DNA of 33,875 nt from Actinospica acidithermotolerans (GTDB lineage Bacteria > Actinomycetota > Actinomycetes > Streptomycetales > Catenulisporaceae): positions 1 through 33,875 of the forward strand of contig NZ_JAGSOH010000080.1 in NCBI RefSeq assembly GCF_018139625.1, read 5' to 3'. A program made the translations under genes and the position numbers. Under the pieces are notes generated by a model. That model was given only the letters and a program-made list of their open reading frames with translations, made no database searches and was not told where the DNA came from. This document shows positions 7,526 through 15,461 of the stretch, in pieces (position 1 is the stretch's first letter; every line of letters begins with the position of its first letter).

Positions 7526-8998
7526 ATGGCCACCACCGCGCCATCCACCACCGCGTCGCCGCCGGCCCGAGCGGGCGCCATCGTCGCCACGCTCGCCTTC
7601 GCCGGCACCGTGGCGGCGATCATGCAGACACTGGTGACCCCGCTCATCGGCGACCTGCCGACGATGCTGCACACCACCTCGGCCAACGCGACGTGGGTGA
7701 TCACGGGCACCCTGCTGGCGGCAGCCGTGTGCACGCCGATCTCCGGCCGGCTCGGCGACATGTTCGGCAAGCGCCGGATGCTGCTGATCTGCCTGATCCC
7801 GCTGCTCATCGGGTCGATCGTGTGCGCCCTGTCGTCCTCCGTCCTGGTGATGATCATCGGCCGCGGCCTGCAGGGCATGGGGATGGGCATGGTCCCGCTG
7901 GGCGTGTCGCTGCTGCGCGACGTCGTTCCGGCGGAAAAGCTGTCCGGCGCCATCGCCCTGGTCAGCGCCTCCATGGGCATCGGCGGCGCCCTCGGCCTGC
8001 CGATCTCCGCCGCCGTGGCCCAGTACGCCAACTGGCGTGTGCTGTTCTGGGGCTCCGCCGTCCTGGCCCTGATCATCGGCGCGCTCGTCACGACCCTGAT
8101 CCCGCACACCCCCGCCGACGAGGGCGACCACCAGAGGTTCGACCTGCTCGGCGGCCTCGCCCTCGGCGCCGCCCTCGTCTGCCTGCTGCTGCCCATCACC
8201 AAGGGCTCCGAATGGGGCTGGACCAGCGCCACCACCCTCGGCCTGTTCGCCGCCGCCGTGGTCCTGCTGCTCGGCTGGGGCGTCTGGGAACTGCGCAACT
8301 CCGCGCCGCTCGTGGACCTGCGCACCACGGCCAGGCCGCGCGTGCTGACGACGAACATCGCCTCGATCTTCGTCGGCGTCGGCATGTACTCCAGCCTGCT
8401 GATCATGCCTCAGCTGCTGCAGTTCCCCACCGCCACCGGCTACGGCCTCGGCCAGTCCCTGCTGGCCTCCGGACTGTGGATGGCCCCCGGCGGCCTCATG
8501 ATGATGCTGGTCTCCCCGCTCGGCGGAAAGCTCACCAACGCCAGGGGCCCGAAGTTCACCCTCGTCTGCGGCGTCCTCGTGCAGGCCGCGGGCTACGCGC
8601 TCTCGCTCGGCCTGATGAGCCACGCCTGGAGCATCATGGTCGCGATCATGGTCATCAACTCCGGCACCGGCCTCGCCTACGGCGCCATGCCCGCGCTGAT
8701 CATGAGCTCCGTCCCGCTGCACGAGACCGCCGCGGCCAACTCCTTCAACACCCTCATGCGCTCTCTCGGCACCTCCATCGGCTCCGCCGTCGTCGGCGTC
8801 GTCCTCGCCCAGATGACCGTGAACCTCGGCGGCACCGTCGTCACCTCAGAGAACGGCTTCCGCACCGGCCTCGCCGTCGGCGGCGGCGTCGCCCTCCTCG
8901 CCGCGGCCATCGCCGCCCTCATCCCCGCGGCCCGCGCCGCCCGGATCCCGGGCCAGGTCCCGGCACAGGAAGTCGCCACCGCTTCGGCAGAAGCCTGA
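7526..8998 (+). CDS. MFS drug exporter, DHA2 (EmrB/QacA) type, about 14 TM segments
   Basis: A 490-residue membrane protein. Motif A appears as GRLGDMFGKRRM between the second and third helices, and a motif-C-like stretch as GIGGALGLPISAA. Hydrophobic segments run through the whole chain, and the length fits the 14-helix DHA2 group that exports drugs or antibiotics by proton antiport. ATG at 7526 follows GGAG; an earlier ATG at 7484 would start inside the 17-bp palindrome and is rejected. It is divergent from a MarR regulator, so substrate-induced derepression is expected. Followed by a strong terminator. Confidence 0.92.
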   Translation: MATTAPSTTASPPARAGAIVATLAFAGTVAAIMQTLVTPLIGDLPTMLHTTSANATWVITGTLLAAAVCTPISGRLGDMFGKRRMLLICLIPLLIGSIVCALSSSVLVMIIGRGLQGMGMGMVPLGVSLLRDVVPAEKLSGAIALVSASMGIGGALGLPISAAVAQYANWRVLFWGSAVLALIIGALVTTLIPHTPADEGDHQRFDLLGGLALGAALVCLLLPITKGSEWGWTSATTLGLFAAAVVLLLGWGVWELRNSAPLVDLRTTARPRVLTTNIASIFVGVGMYSSLLIMPQLLQFPTATGYGLGQSLLASGLWMAPGGLMMMLVSPLGGKLTNARGPKFTLVCGVLVQAAGYALSLGLMSHAWSIMVAIMVINSGTGLAYGAMPALIMSSVPLHETAAANSFNTLMRSLGTSIGSAVVGVVLAQMTVNLGGTVVTSENGFRTGLAVGGGVALLAAAIAALIPAARAARIPGQVPAQEVATASAEA

Positions 8999-9087
8999 CC
9001 CCTGCGGTGGCGCCGCCGTACTCCGGCGGTGGCCGCCGGCCGATCACGAGCCCGGGCCGAGATCTCGCTCGCACGGCGCGAATGCGC

Positions 9088-9119
9088 GGGGCCGTCCCGC
9101 CTTGCGGCTGGACGGCCCC
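9088..9119. terminator. Bidirectional terminator hairpin
   Basis: Perfect 10-bp stem GGGGCCGTCC / GGACGGCCCC with a 12-base loop, between the convergent MFS gene and DUF1906 gene. It can serve both. Confidence 0.7.
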
Positions 9120-9165
9120 TGAAACGCTCCCAGGCTCGGCCTGTCGGTTATCTTCCGCAGCGCGC

Positions 9166-11331
9166 CTACTGGGTCGGCACGTCCGGGGAGCCGAGGCAGG
9201 TGTTCGCCGGGGTGATGGATCCGAGCGGCTGGTCGGCGCTGTCGTTCGGCACAGTGCCGGCCATTGCGTACTGGGCGAACTGCTCCGACATCGCCCGCGT
9301 CGCCGCATCGTTGCTGCCATCGGCCCCTTCGAACACGCCGCCGGCGCCGTTCTGGAGCGGCACCGCGGCGTATCCGAACGGTGTGTGGCCCATAGCCTCG
9401 CCGGCCGGGTTCGTCCAGCCGCAGGCGTTGTGGAACAGCGCGTTGCTCGCCGCCGTGCCGACCGCGATCACCAAGTCGGATCCGCTCGCGGCATCCGTCC
9501 ACGCGGTCTCGAAGTCGCCGGTCAGGTTGCTCGCGGGCAGGGCGAGTTCCTGCGCCTCAGCCTGAGCGATCGCCATGCTGTCGGCGTCCGCCGCGTAGAG
9601 CACGACTGGCGTCGCGATGGAGGAGCCGTTGCTGACCAGGAGGAACGTCTCCGTGACCTGCTGTCCGTTCGCGCTCGCGGTGATGGGCACGGCGTACCGC
9701 CCGGATGCGAGCGATGCGGCGCCCGTGACGTGCAGCGAGACGGTCGCCTGGCTGTTCCCGGACAGCACGGCGATACCCGACGACGGCGAGACGGTGACCC
9801 CGGCGGGCGGCTCGGCCCGCCAGTGCACGGCCGAAAGCCGCGGGCCGGCCTGGATGGTCAGCTGCGTCGTGCCGCCGTCGCCGCCCGGTGAGACGGAGAC
9901 CGCGGCGGGCTCGTCGGTGATCGTGGCCTGACCGCCGGCCGACGCGTCCGCGTCCCCGGCCACCGCGGCGTCGACGACGTCGCTGTCGAGCTGGAGGGTG
10001 TCCCCTCCCCAGGTCTCGTAGTGGTCTCCGTAGTACTGGTGCATGATCGCACCCTGCCAGTCGGCTTGCGGCGCGTAGGGGTTGACCAGCACGGGGTTGC
10101 CGTTCCAGTCGGCGAACCAGACGTCGTCCGGGCTCTGATAGGCGCTATTCGTGTACTGCGATGCGAGGTCTGCGATTCCGGTCGCGGCACTCGAGTACAC
10201 GCCGGAGAGGTAGCCCGCGGCGTGCAGTCCGGCCGTCCAGCCGCCGAGGAAGGTCAGCGTCGCCTGGCTGCATCCGGCGGCGGCCGTGCTGTAGCTCTCC
10301 ATGTCGTAGTAGATCGGCGTGCCCTGGCCGTAGCCGAACTGCTGAGCCGCCGCGACCGCGCTCGCCGCCTCGGCCTCGCCCTGCGCCGCCGCGTTGGCCG
10401 GGTCGATCACCGTCGTGTTCGTCAACTGCGTGCACGACGCCTGCGGACCGACCCAGATCGGAATGAACTTCCAGCCCTCGGCCGCCACCTGACCGACCCA
10501 CCCCGGCGTGAAGTCGCCGTAGGTGCACGCCCAGTTCGCGCCGCCGAGGTACGTGCTGATCACGCGGTAGGGCGAGGCGAGCCAGTCCTTCATCGTCGCG
10601 GCCGACGGCACGGTGCACGTGTCGATGCCGAGCCCCTGCCCCTGCACTGCCGAGAGGCCCGAGGAGGTGGCCGCCTTCTTCACCGGCGTCGCGGAGCCGG
10701 AGCCCGCCACCTGTCCCGCCACCTGTCCCGATGCGGACGCCGAGGACGTGCCCGCCGTGGCCTGCGGGGAGCTGACGACCGGAGCCTTGGCGGCGGTCTT
10801 CGCGGTCATCCGCGCCCCCGACAGGATCGCCCGGATGCCCGCCTCGTCGGTGCCGTAGGACGCGGTCACCTGCACGCCCGGTCCCGGAGCCGTGAACTGC
10901 ACCGTGTGGACCGTCGCCTCATCCGCGCTCAGCGCGCCCGAGAAGGAGGCGGTGTCCGGCCCGAGTTCCACCGCGCCGGCGGAAACCGACGACGGCTCGG
11001 GCTGCACGAGCACGGCCTCGGTGCGCCCGTACGCGCGGGTCGGGCAATGCTGATCGGCCCCCGGCGTGCCGAGGTAGACCGCGTGCCGGTTGAACAGCAC
11101 GCACCGGGTCGGATCGGCCGCGAGATCGTAGACCGGCCAGGACGCCGGAACCTGGATCTCGTAACCGTGATAGTTGATGGTCTGATATACCGCGCTGGAT
11201 GATGCCGCGGACGCGGTGGGAATCCCCGCGAATCCGAGCATTGCCATCACAGCGCCCCCGACTGCAATTTTTCGCAACACCGCCGGACCATACCAACGCC
11301 GTCCTGCGGCAGACAAGACTTCCGAGGGCAC
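9166..11331 (-). CDS. Secreted DUF1906 (glycoside-hydrolase-like) multidomain protein
   Basis: Up to 721 residues. A signal peptide is clear (RKIAVGGAVMAMLGFAGIPTASA, cleavage near residue 42). Residues 45-175 hold a poorly known domain, 180-230 a Ser/Ala/Gly linker, and about 233-455 a DUF1906 domain (Rv2525c-like TIM barrel) with GIDTC at 235-239 and YYDME at 341-345, the likely acidic site. An Ig-like segment follows (about 470-565), then a C-terminal module (575-721) with GDFETAWTDAASGSDLVIAVG that I do not recognise. The GTG at 11331 is used; GTG at 11280, immediately before the signal peptide, is an alternative. A role in cell-wall or polysaccharide remodelling is inferred from the domain. 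A terminator follows. Confidence 0.85.
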   Translation of the reverse strand: MPSEVLSAAGRRWYGPAVLRKIAVGGAVMAMLGFAGIPTASAASSSAVYQTINYHGYEIQVPASWPVYDLAADPTRCVLFNRHAVYLGTPGADQHCPTRAYGRTEAVLVQPEPSSVSAGAVELGPDTASFSGALSADEATVHTVQFTAPGPGVQVTASYGTDEAGIRAILSGARMTAKTAAKAPVVSSPQATAGTSSASASGQVAGQVAGSGSATPVKKAATSSGLSAVQGQGLGIDTCTVPSAATMKDWLASPYRVISTYLGGANWACTYGDFTPGWVGQVAAEGWKFIPIWVGPQASCTQLTNTTVIDPANAAAQGEAEAASAVAAAQQFGYGQGTPIYYDMESYSTAAAGCSQATLTFLGGWTAGLHAAGYLSGVYSSAATGIADLASQYTNSAYQSPDDVWFADWNGNPVLVNPYAPQADWQGAIMHQYYGDHYETWGGDTLQLDSDVVDAAVAGDADASAGGQATITDEPAAVSVSPGGDGGTTQLTIQAGPRLSAVHWRAEPPAGVTVSPSSGIAVLSGNSQATVSLHVTGAASLASGRYAVPITASANGQQVTETFLLVSNGSSIATPVVLYAADADSMAIAQAEAQELALPASNLTGDFETAWTDAASGSDLVIAVGTAASNALFHNACGWTNPAGEAMGHTPFGYAAVPLQNGAGGVFEGADGSNDAATRAMSEQFAQYAMAGTVPNDSADQPLGSITPANTCLGSPDVPTQ

Positions 11332-11426
11332 ATCATGCCAGCCCTCTGTGATGCCTGCGCAATGTGAACTCCGGGAAGCTCTTCACCGCTTCCCGCGTTT
11401 ATCACCAGGTGGGCACAGGTCGGTCC

Positions 11427-12359
11427 TCAAGGACAGCTGTAGACGAACGATGCGACCGCCGAAGCCGCTCCGGGGGACTCCACATCGATCGTCGCGACGG
11501 CGCGGGTGCTGCCGTGGCCGGAAAACGCCCAGCGCAGCACGACATCGGTCTGCTTCGTACCGTCCCCGACGGACTGCCGGAGATCACCGGAGACGGTCCC
11601 GTCGCTGCGCACCCAGCGGTAGACGATCGTTCCCGCAGTGCCGTTCGTGTGCAGGCTGGCGGTCACCACCTCGGTCGAGTCGCAGCCGATCGACGCGGTT
11701 CCGGCCGACGCGGTCACGCCCGAGACCTCGAGCCGGCCGCCGACGCGCTGCCACAGCAGCAGAGCAATGACACCGACGAGCACGAGCAGCGGCATGAGCC
11801 AGCCGCGCAACAGCGCCCGACGCCGCTTCTTCGGCGCGGCACCGTGCCAGGCCGCCGCCGTCGCCGGATCGATCCGCGACGCGCCCGATCCGGCCAGGGC
11901 CGCGGCGGGACCCGGGCCGATCCGCCGATACCCCTGTGCCGCAAGGGGGTTGGCCGCACCGGCTCGCGGCGCCTCAGTGGCCTGCGGGTAATCGGCCTGC
12001 GGCAGGTCAGCCCGCGGCAGGTCAGCCCGCGACGGGTCGGCCTGCGACAGGTCGGCCTGCGTGGGCATGAGCAGCGTGCCGTGCGCTGGCTCCGCGGCCA
12101 ACGCCTGGGTGGCCGCGGGCTCCGCGGAGACGTCAACAACCACCGTGGCGGCCACCACATCGGCACCAGCCTCAACCGCCACCGTGGCCACCACATCGGC
12201 AGCAGCATCGACCGCCACCGTGGCAACCACATCGGTAGCAGCAGCATTGACCGCCACCGTGGCCACCACATCGGCCGACACATCGCGCACCGTCGGCACG
12301 ATCGCGGCGGTCAGCACCTCAGCACCGTCGGCGGGGTGCTGCTTCTCGTTCCCGGTCAT
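11427..12359 (-). CDS. Repeat-rich single-pass membrane protein, partner of the kinase
   Basis: A 310-residue protein whose ATG overlaps the kinase TGA (ATGA). The cytoplasmic half has two repeat sets: about four copies of a 12-13-residue unit like ADVVATVAVDAA (29-80) and a pentapeptide run ADLSQ/ADPSR/ADLPR/ADLPQ/ADYPQ (102-126). After the basic KKRRR (about 177-181) comes one membrane span (about 187-203), then a short outer domain (210-310) with two Cys (226 and 309) that probably pair. This outer domain resembles the ectodomain of the upstream kinase in having a first Cys, a YRWVRSDG / FTWFSS strand and a final Cys. It may be a phosphorylation target or co-receptor (inference); no family recognised. 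Confidence 0.75.
   Translation of the reverse strand: MTGNEKQHPADGAEVLTAAIVPTVRDVSADVVATVAVNAAATDVVATVAVDAAADVVATVAVEAGADVVAATVVVDVSAEPAATQALAAEPAHGTLLMPTQADLSQADPSRADLPRADLPQADYPQATEAPRAGAANPLAAQGYRRIGPGPAAALAGSGASRIDPATAAAWHGAAPKKRRRALLRGWLMPLLVLVGVIALLLWQRVGGRLEVSGVTASAGTASIGCDSTEVVTASLHTNGTAGTIVYRWVRSDGTVSGDLRQSVGDGTKQTDVVLRWAFSGHGSTRAVATIDVESPGAASAVASFVYSCP
11990..12290. repeat. Two adjacent in-frame tandem repeat blocks
   Basis: At about 12130-12275 the phrase ACCGCCACCGTGGC plus ACCACATCGG recurs about four times with a 36-39-base period. At about 11997-12062 a 15-base unit close to GGCAGGTCAGCCCGC recurs four to five times. Both keep the reading frame, coding for the VVATVAV and ADLPx repeats of the membrane protein. 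Such near-identical units expand and shrink easily. Confidence 0.7.
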
Positions 12360-14041
12360 TGGATCTCGCAATTCGGTCCGTACAGCGTTTCGGAGGACCC
12401 GTTGCCCGAGGCGGCCGCCGGATCGGTCGTGACCTCGACGCCCCAGTAGGCAGGCGGCGCGTTGCTGAAGTCGTGCATCTCGGTCGCTTTCACGCTCGTC
12501 TGGCCCTGAGCCAGGGAGACCACCGTCGGCGTGCCGTCGGCGGTGTGCGCGCCGGAGGACGACGGGCTGGAGAACCAGGTGAACGTCAGCGTCCCCGAGG
12601 CCTTTCCATCGCTCGTGACCTGGACGGTCGCGTACGCACCGGTGAGTCCCTGGCAACCGAGGACGGTGATCTGGACCGAGTCGACGGTCAGCGACGGCGG
12701 CGGCGCGGCGGTCGTCGAGTGCTGCGTCGGCGGGGTGGAGGACGCCGAGGTCGCGGCGGATGTCGTCGCCGTGCCCGTGCCGGTCGACGGTTGCGTGGTC
12801 GACTGCCCGCCGCTCTGCTTCGGTGCCGTGCTCCCGGCGCTGGCCGTGCTCGTCTGGCTCGATGCCGCGGTGGCGGTCGGCGTGGCCGACGCGGCTGCGG
12901 CCGGGAGTGCGGCCGGACCTGTCGGTGTCGGGCCGCCTGCGGTCACGGTCGTGGCGATCTGGACCGTGGCGCCGGCGGACACCGACGCGGCGGGCTTGGT
13001 GAGCAGCGAGATCAGCAGCGCCACGACGAGGATGCCGACGGTCGCGGCCACCGGACCGCGGGCCCTGCGCATCTGGGAGCGGCCGGTCGGCCCCGCTCCG
13101 AGGTTCGTGAGCGCGAAGTCGGTGGCGGCCTCGGCCGGCGGCGCCTGCGCGCCGCGCAGCAGCAGCAGCGGCAGGGCCGCGACGACGGTGGCCAGCTTGC
13201 GCTGGCCGCGTTCCTCCCAGTCCTCGCCGTACGCGGCGCGCGCGATCTCCTCCAGCTCCGCGACGAATTCCGCCGCGCTGGACGGCCGCTCCTCCGGCGC
13301 CTTCGCCAGCCCCGCGCGGACCAGCGGCCGTAGCGGCTCCGGCGCCAGCTCGTCCGGGATCGGCGCCTCGTTGTGCTGGGCCATCAGCTCGATCACGGTG
13401 GTGCCGGAATACGGCCGGGCTCCGGTGACGCACTCGAAGAACGTCGCAGTGGCCGCGTACACGTCGGACGCGGCCGAGGCCGGACCCTTGCTGAAGCGCT
13501 CAGGCGCCATGTAGACCGGCGTGCCGGCCGCCGCCGGCGTGGCTCCGAAGCGGCTCGCCAGACCGAAATCGACCAGCTTCGAGGCGCCTTCCGGCGTGAC
13601 CAGCACGTTGTCCGGCTTGTAGTCGCGGTGCACGACCCCGGCCTCGTGCGCGGCGGCCAGCCCGAGCAGCGAGCCCTTCAGGACCGCCAGCGCCGCCTCG
13701 GGGCCGGTCGCCCCCTCCTCACGCAAGAGGACGCGCAGCGTCACGCCCTCGACCAGCTCCATCACGATCGCCGACCCGGCCGGCCCCTCGACGTACTCGT
13801 ACAAGGCGGTGATGTTCGGCGACCGCAGAGTACTGAGGATGCGTGCCTCCTCGGCGAATCCGCCGTCGATGCCCGCCAGCGCCGCCGATCTCGTGTCGAG
13901 GTACTTGATCGCCACCGCGGCACCGGACTCGATGTGCCTGGCCAGCACCACCCGCCCGGTCGCCCCGGCTCCCAGCGGACGCTCGTGCTCGTAACCGGGC
14001 ACCACCCAGTCCCCGGCCGCCCCAGGCGGACTCTCCCCCAC
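12356..14041 (-). CDS. Membrane Ser/Thr protein kinase
   Basis: A 561-residue eukaryote-type (Hanks) kinase. The glycine loop is GAGATG (24-29), the ATP-binding Lys46 is in AIKYL, the alpha-C Glu is in FAEEARIL (65/66), the catalytic loop is HRDYKPDN (138-145, Tyr for the usual Leu), DFG is at 158-160 and APE at 179-181; all key residues are present. A juxtamembrane segment precedes one membrane span (about 330-348), a long Thr/Ser/Ala-rich linker (350-455), and a C-terminal ectodomain with two Cys. No PASTA repeats. It starts with GTG, with GGAG 12 bases upstream. Translationally coupled to the repeat-rich membrane protein. The outer domain probably senses an envelope signal (inference). Confidence 0.92.
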   Translation of the reverse strand: MGESPPGAAGDWVVPGYEHERPLGAGATGRVVLARHIESGAAVAIKYLDTRSAALAGIDGGFAEEARILSTLRSPNITALYEYVEGPAGSAIVMELVEGVTLRVLLREEGATGPEAALAVLKGSLLGLAAAHEAGVVHRDYKPDNVLVTPEGASKLVDFGLASRFGATPAAAGTPVYMAPERFSKGPASAASDVYAATATFFECVTGARPYSGTTVIELMAQHNEAPIPDELAPEPLRPLVRAGLAKAPEERPSSAAEFVAELEEIARAAYGEDWEERGQRKLATVVAALPLLLLRGAQAPPAEAATDFALTNLGAGPTGRSQMRRARGPVAATVGILVVALLISLLTKPAASVSAGATVQIATTVTAGGPTPTGPAALPAAAASATPTATAASSQTSTASAGSTAPKQSGGQSTTQPSTGTGTATTSAATSASSTPPTQHSTTAAPPPSLTVDSVQITVLGCQGLTGAYATVQVTSDGKASGTLTFTWFSSPSSSGAHTADGTPTVVSLAQGQTSVKATEMHDFSNAPPAYWGVEVTTDPAAASGNGSSETLYGPNCEIQ

Positions 14042-14074
14042 GTCGTTTCACGACTCCTCGGCAGATCATGACGA

Positions 14075-14107
14075 GGTTCCCGGCGCACTCCCCGCGCGCC
14101 GGGAACC
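14075..14107. promoter_or_regulatory. Strong hairpin upstream of the kinase gene
   Basis: Perfect 12-bp inverted repeat (GGTTCCCGGCGC / GCGCCGGGAACC) with a 9-base loop, 34-66 bases before the kinase start. It could be a 5'-leader hairpin that limits kinase expression or a terminator for anything reading from upstream. No U-tract in either direction. Confidence 0.5.
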
Positions 14108-14159
14108 AACCCGCGTGCCACGGGGCCGAAGCATTCCATCAGCGATCGCGCGCGGACGC

Positions 14160-14178
14160 CTGAGTAATCGCTACTCAG
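14160..14178. promoter_or_regulatory. 7-5-7 inverted repeat, possible operator
   Basis: CTGAGTA and TACTCAG flank a 5-base centre, about 120 bases upstream of the kinase start and 190 bases beyond the aldo/keto reductase stop. A possible regulator site; no regulator assigned. Confidence 0.35.
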
Positions 14179-14249
14179 TCCGGAGCCGCCGCATTTCGCC
14201 ACTGCCGGCCTTCCGCTTCGGCCGCGGGGAATTCAGCCGCCGAGCTTGA

Positions 14250-14311
14250 CGGCGCTGGCGGGCATCGACGGCGGATTCGCCGAGGACGCGCGCATCCTCA
14301 GTACTCTGCGG
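14250..14311 (+). pseudogene. Inverted fragment of a Ser/Thr kinase gene
   Basis: These 62 bases match the neighbouring kinase gene (13823-13884, opposite strand) with only two mismatches by eye. Read on the plus strand they encode AGIDGGFAEDARILSTLR, the alpha-C helix region of the kinase (AGIDGGFAEEARILSTLR). No start, glycine loop or catalytic loop is present, so it cannot work as a gene. It is either the relic of a second kinase or a piece copied from the neighbour in inverted orientation. The remaining 14042-14370 gap holds hairpins and short repeats but no gene I can support. Confidence 0.7.
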
Positions 14312-14323
14312 CCGAAACATGCG

Positions 14324-14378
14324 CTTGACGGCCGCTGCATCTGACGACCGCAACGTCTGCTTGACGACCGCTACATCT
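14324..14378. repeat. Three degenerate 18-bp tandem units
   Basis: CTTGACGGCCGCTGCATC, a diverged middle unit TGACGACCGCAACGTCTG, and CTTGACGACCGCTACATC follow one another directly after the kinase fragment and run over the aldo/keto reductase stop codon (14371-14373). The outer units differ at two positions. Confidence 0.5.
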
Positions 14379-15324
14379 CCTTCTCCCACCAGCCGCGGGT
14401 GTCGACGTCCGCGGTGTCCGCCAGCGCCTCCAGTTCCGCGATCTCCTTGTCGGCGAGCTCGAGGCCGCGGGCTCGGAGCAGCCCGTCGACGTGATTCGCC
14501 TTCGTGACACCGACGATCGGGGTGGTTCCCTTGGCCATGGCCCAGGCGGTGGCGACATCGGCGGCGGAGGCGCCGCGGTCCTCGCCGATCGCCGCCATCC
14601 TGTCCGTGAGCGCCTGCAGCCGGGGAAGGATGGCGTTGTACGCGGTCGCCCGGGTGCTGCCCTCGGGCAGCGGATTGGCCGGGCTGTACCTGCCGGTCAG
14701 CGCTCCCTGTTCGAGGACCATGTAGGAGAAGAACCGCACCTCGTGCTCGCGGCAGTACTCGAGGATGCCCGCGCGCTCGGAGCCGCGGTACAGAAGGCTG
14801 TAGTGGTTCTGGACCGCCTCCACCCGGAAGCCGGCCTCGCCGAGGATCCGGTCGGCGAGAGCGATCTCCTCCATGTTGTGGTTCGAGACGCCGACATGCT
14901 TTATCTTGCCGCTCTCCAGTAGCGGGATCAGGGACGGCGTCCAACGTGCCACGTCGGAAGGATTGTGGATCCAGTACAGATCCACATAGTCCGTACCCAT
15001 GCGGTTCAGGCTCTGCTCCAGCATGTCCGCGACCGGATCGTCGCCGTCGCCCGCCAACTGCGGGGTGAACTTCGTCGACAGCTGGTACTCGCTGCGGTCA
15101 TAGCCGCTCAGGGACTGAGCGAGGACCGACTCCGAGCGGCCCATCCCGTACGCCAAGGCGGTGTCCCACAGGGTGAACCCGTTCGACTGCGCCTTCTCGA
15201 CGACCTCGCGTAGACCGGACGCGCTCAGCCGGCTGCCGAAGTAGCCGTCGCCCGCCTCTCCGCTGTCTCCCCAGGCCCACGTGCCCAACGCCACCGCCGG
15301 CACGTTCAGCGCCTTGCTCGTCAT
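14371..15324 (-). CDS. Aldo/keto reductase
   Basis: A 317-residue NADPH-dependent oxidoreductase of the AKR superfamily (TIM barrel), reducing aldehydes or ketones. The catalytic tetrad is visible: Asp54 and Tyr59 (WDTALAYGMG), Lys85 (LSTKF) and His120 (YWIHNP). The C-terminal cofactor region is TPIVGVTKANHVDG. ATG at 15324 follows GGAGG; longer in-frame versions would start within the divergent promoter. It is divergent from an XRE/MmyB regulator, a common pairing in actinobacteria where the regulator controls an oxidoreductase. Cytoplasmic; substrate unknown. Confidence 0.93.
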   Translation of the reverse strand: MTSKALNVPAVALGTWAWGDSGEAGDGYFGSRLSASGLREVVEKAQSNGFTLWDTALAYGMGRSESVLAQSLSGYDRSEYQLSTKFTPQLAGDGDDPVADMLEQSLNRMGTDYVDLYWIHNPSDVARWTPSLIPLLESGKIKHVGVSNHNMEEIALADRILGEAGFRVEAVQNHYSLLYRGSERAGILEYCREHEVRFFSYMVLEQGALTGRYSPANPLPEGSTRATAYNAILPRLQALTDRMAAIGEDRGASAADVATAWAMAKGTTPIVGVTKANHVDGLLRARGLELADKEIAELEALADTADVDTRGWWEKEM

Positions 15325-15416
15325 GTCCTGCCTCCGTTGATTGTTCTCGCGATCGTGTCGGAACGATCGATACCCAGCAGACCGCGGTCGCCGCCGCCGG
15401 AGAAGGTCGCGCCTAT

Positions 15417-15437
15417 GGGGGTACAACTTCAACCCCC
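15417..15437. promoter_or_regulatory. 6-9-6 inverted repeat in the AKR/XRE promoter region
   Basis: GGGGGT and ACCCCC flank a 9-base AT-richer centre, 25 bases upstream of the XRE regulator start and about 95 bases upstream of the aldo/keto reductase. Candidate operator for the XRE regulator. Confidence 0.4.
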
Positions 15438-15461
15438 TTCGCGCCCTGACCAGCGACTACC

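Noticed and set aside
6827-9891. Long open frames antisense to or in other frames of the MFS gene
   Set aside because: Compositions rich in Asp/Gln/His/Gly or Arg/Pro with no family features; the MFS and MarR genes explain the region.
12060-12432. Thr/Ala-rich plus-strand protein (TVATTSAAAS repeats)
   Set aside because: It is the antisense image of the tandem repeats in the membrane protein gene.
12360-13433. Upstream extension of the repeat-rich membrane protein through the kinase gene
   Set aside because: The frame is open but overlaps conserved kinase coding; the ATGA junction at 12356-12359 is a normal start.
14171-14370. A second functional kinase near 14250
   Set aside because: Only the alpha-C segment is recognisable; no glycine loop, catalytic loop, DFG or start codon.
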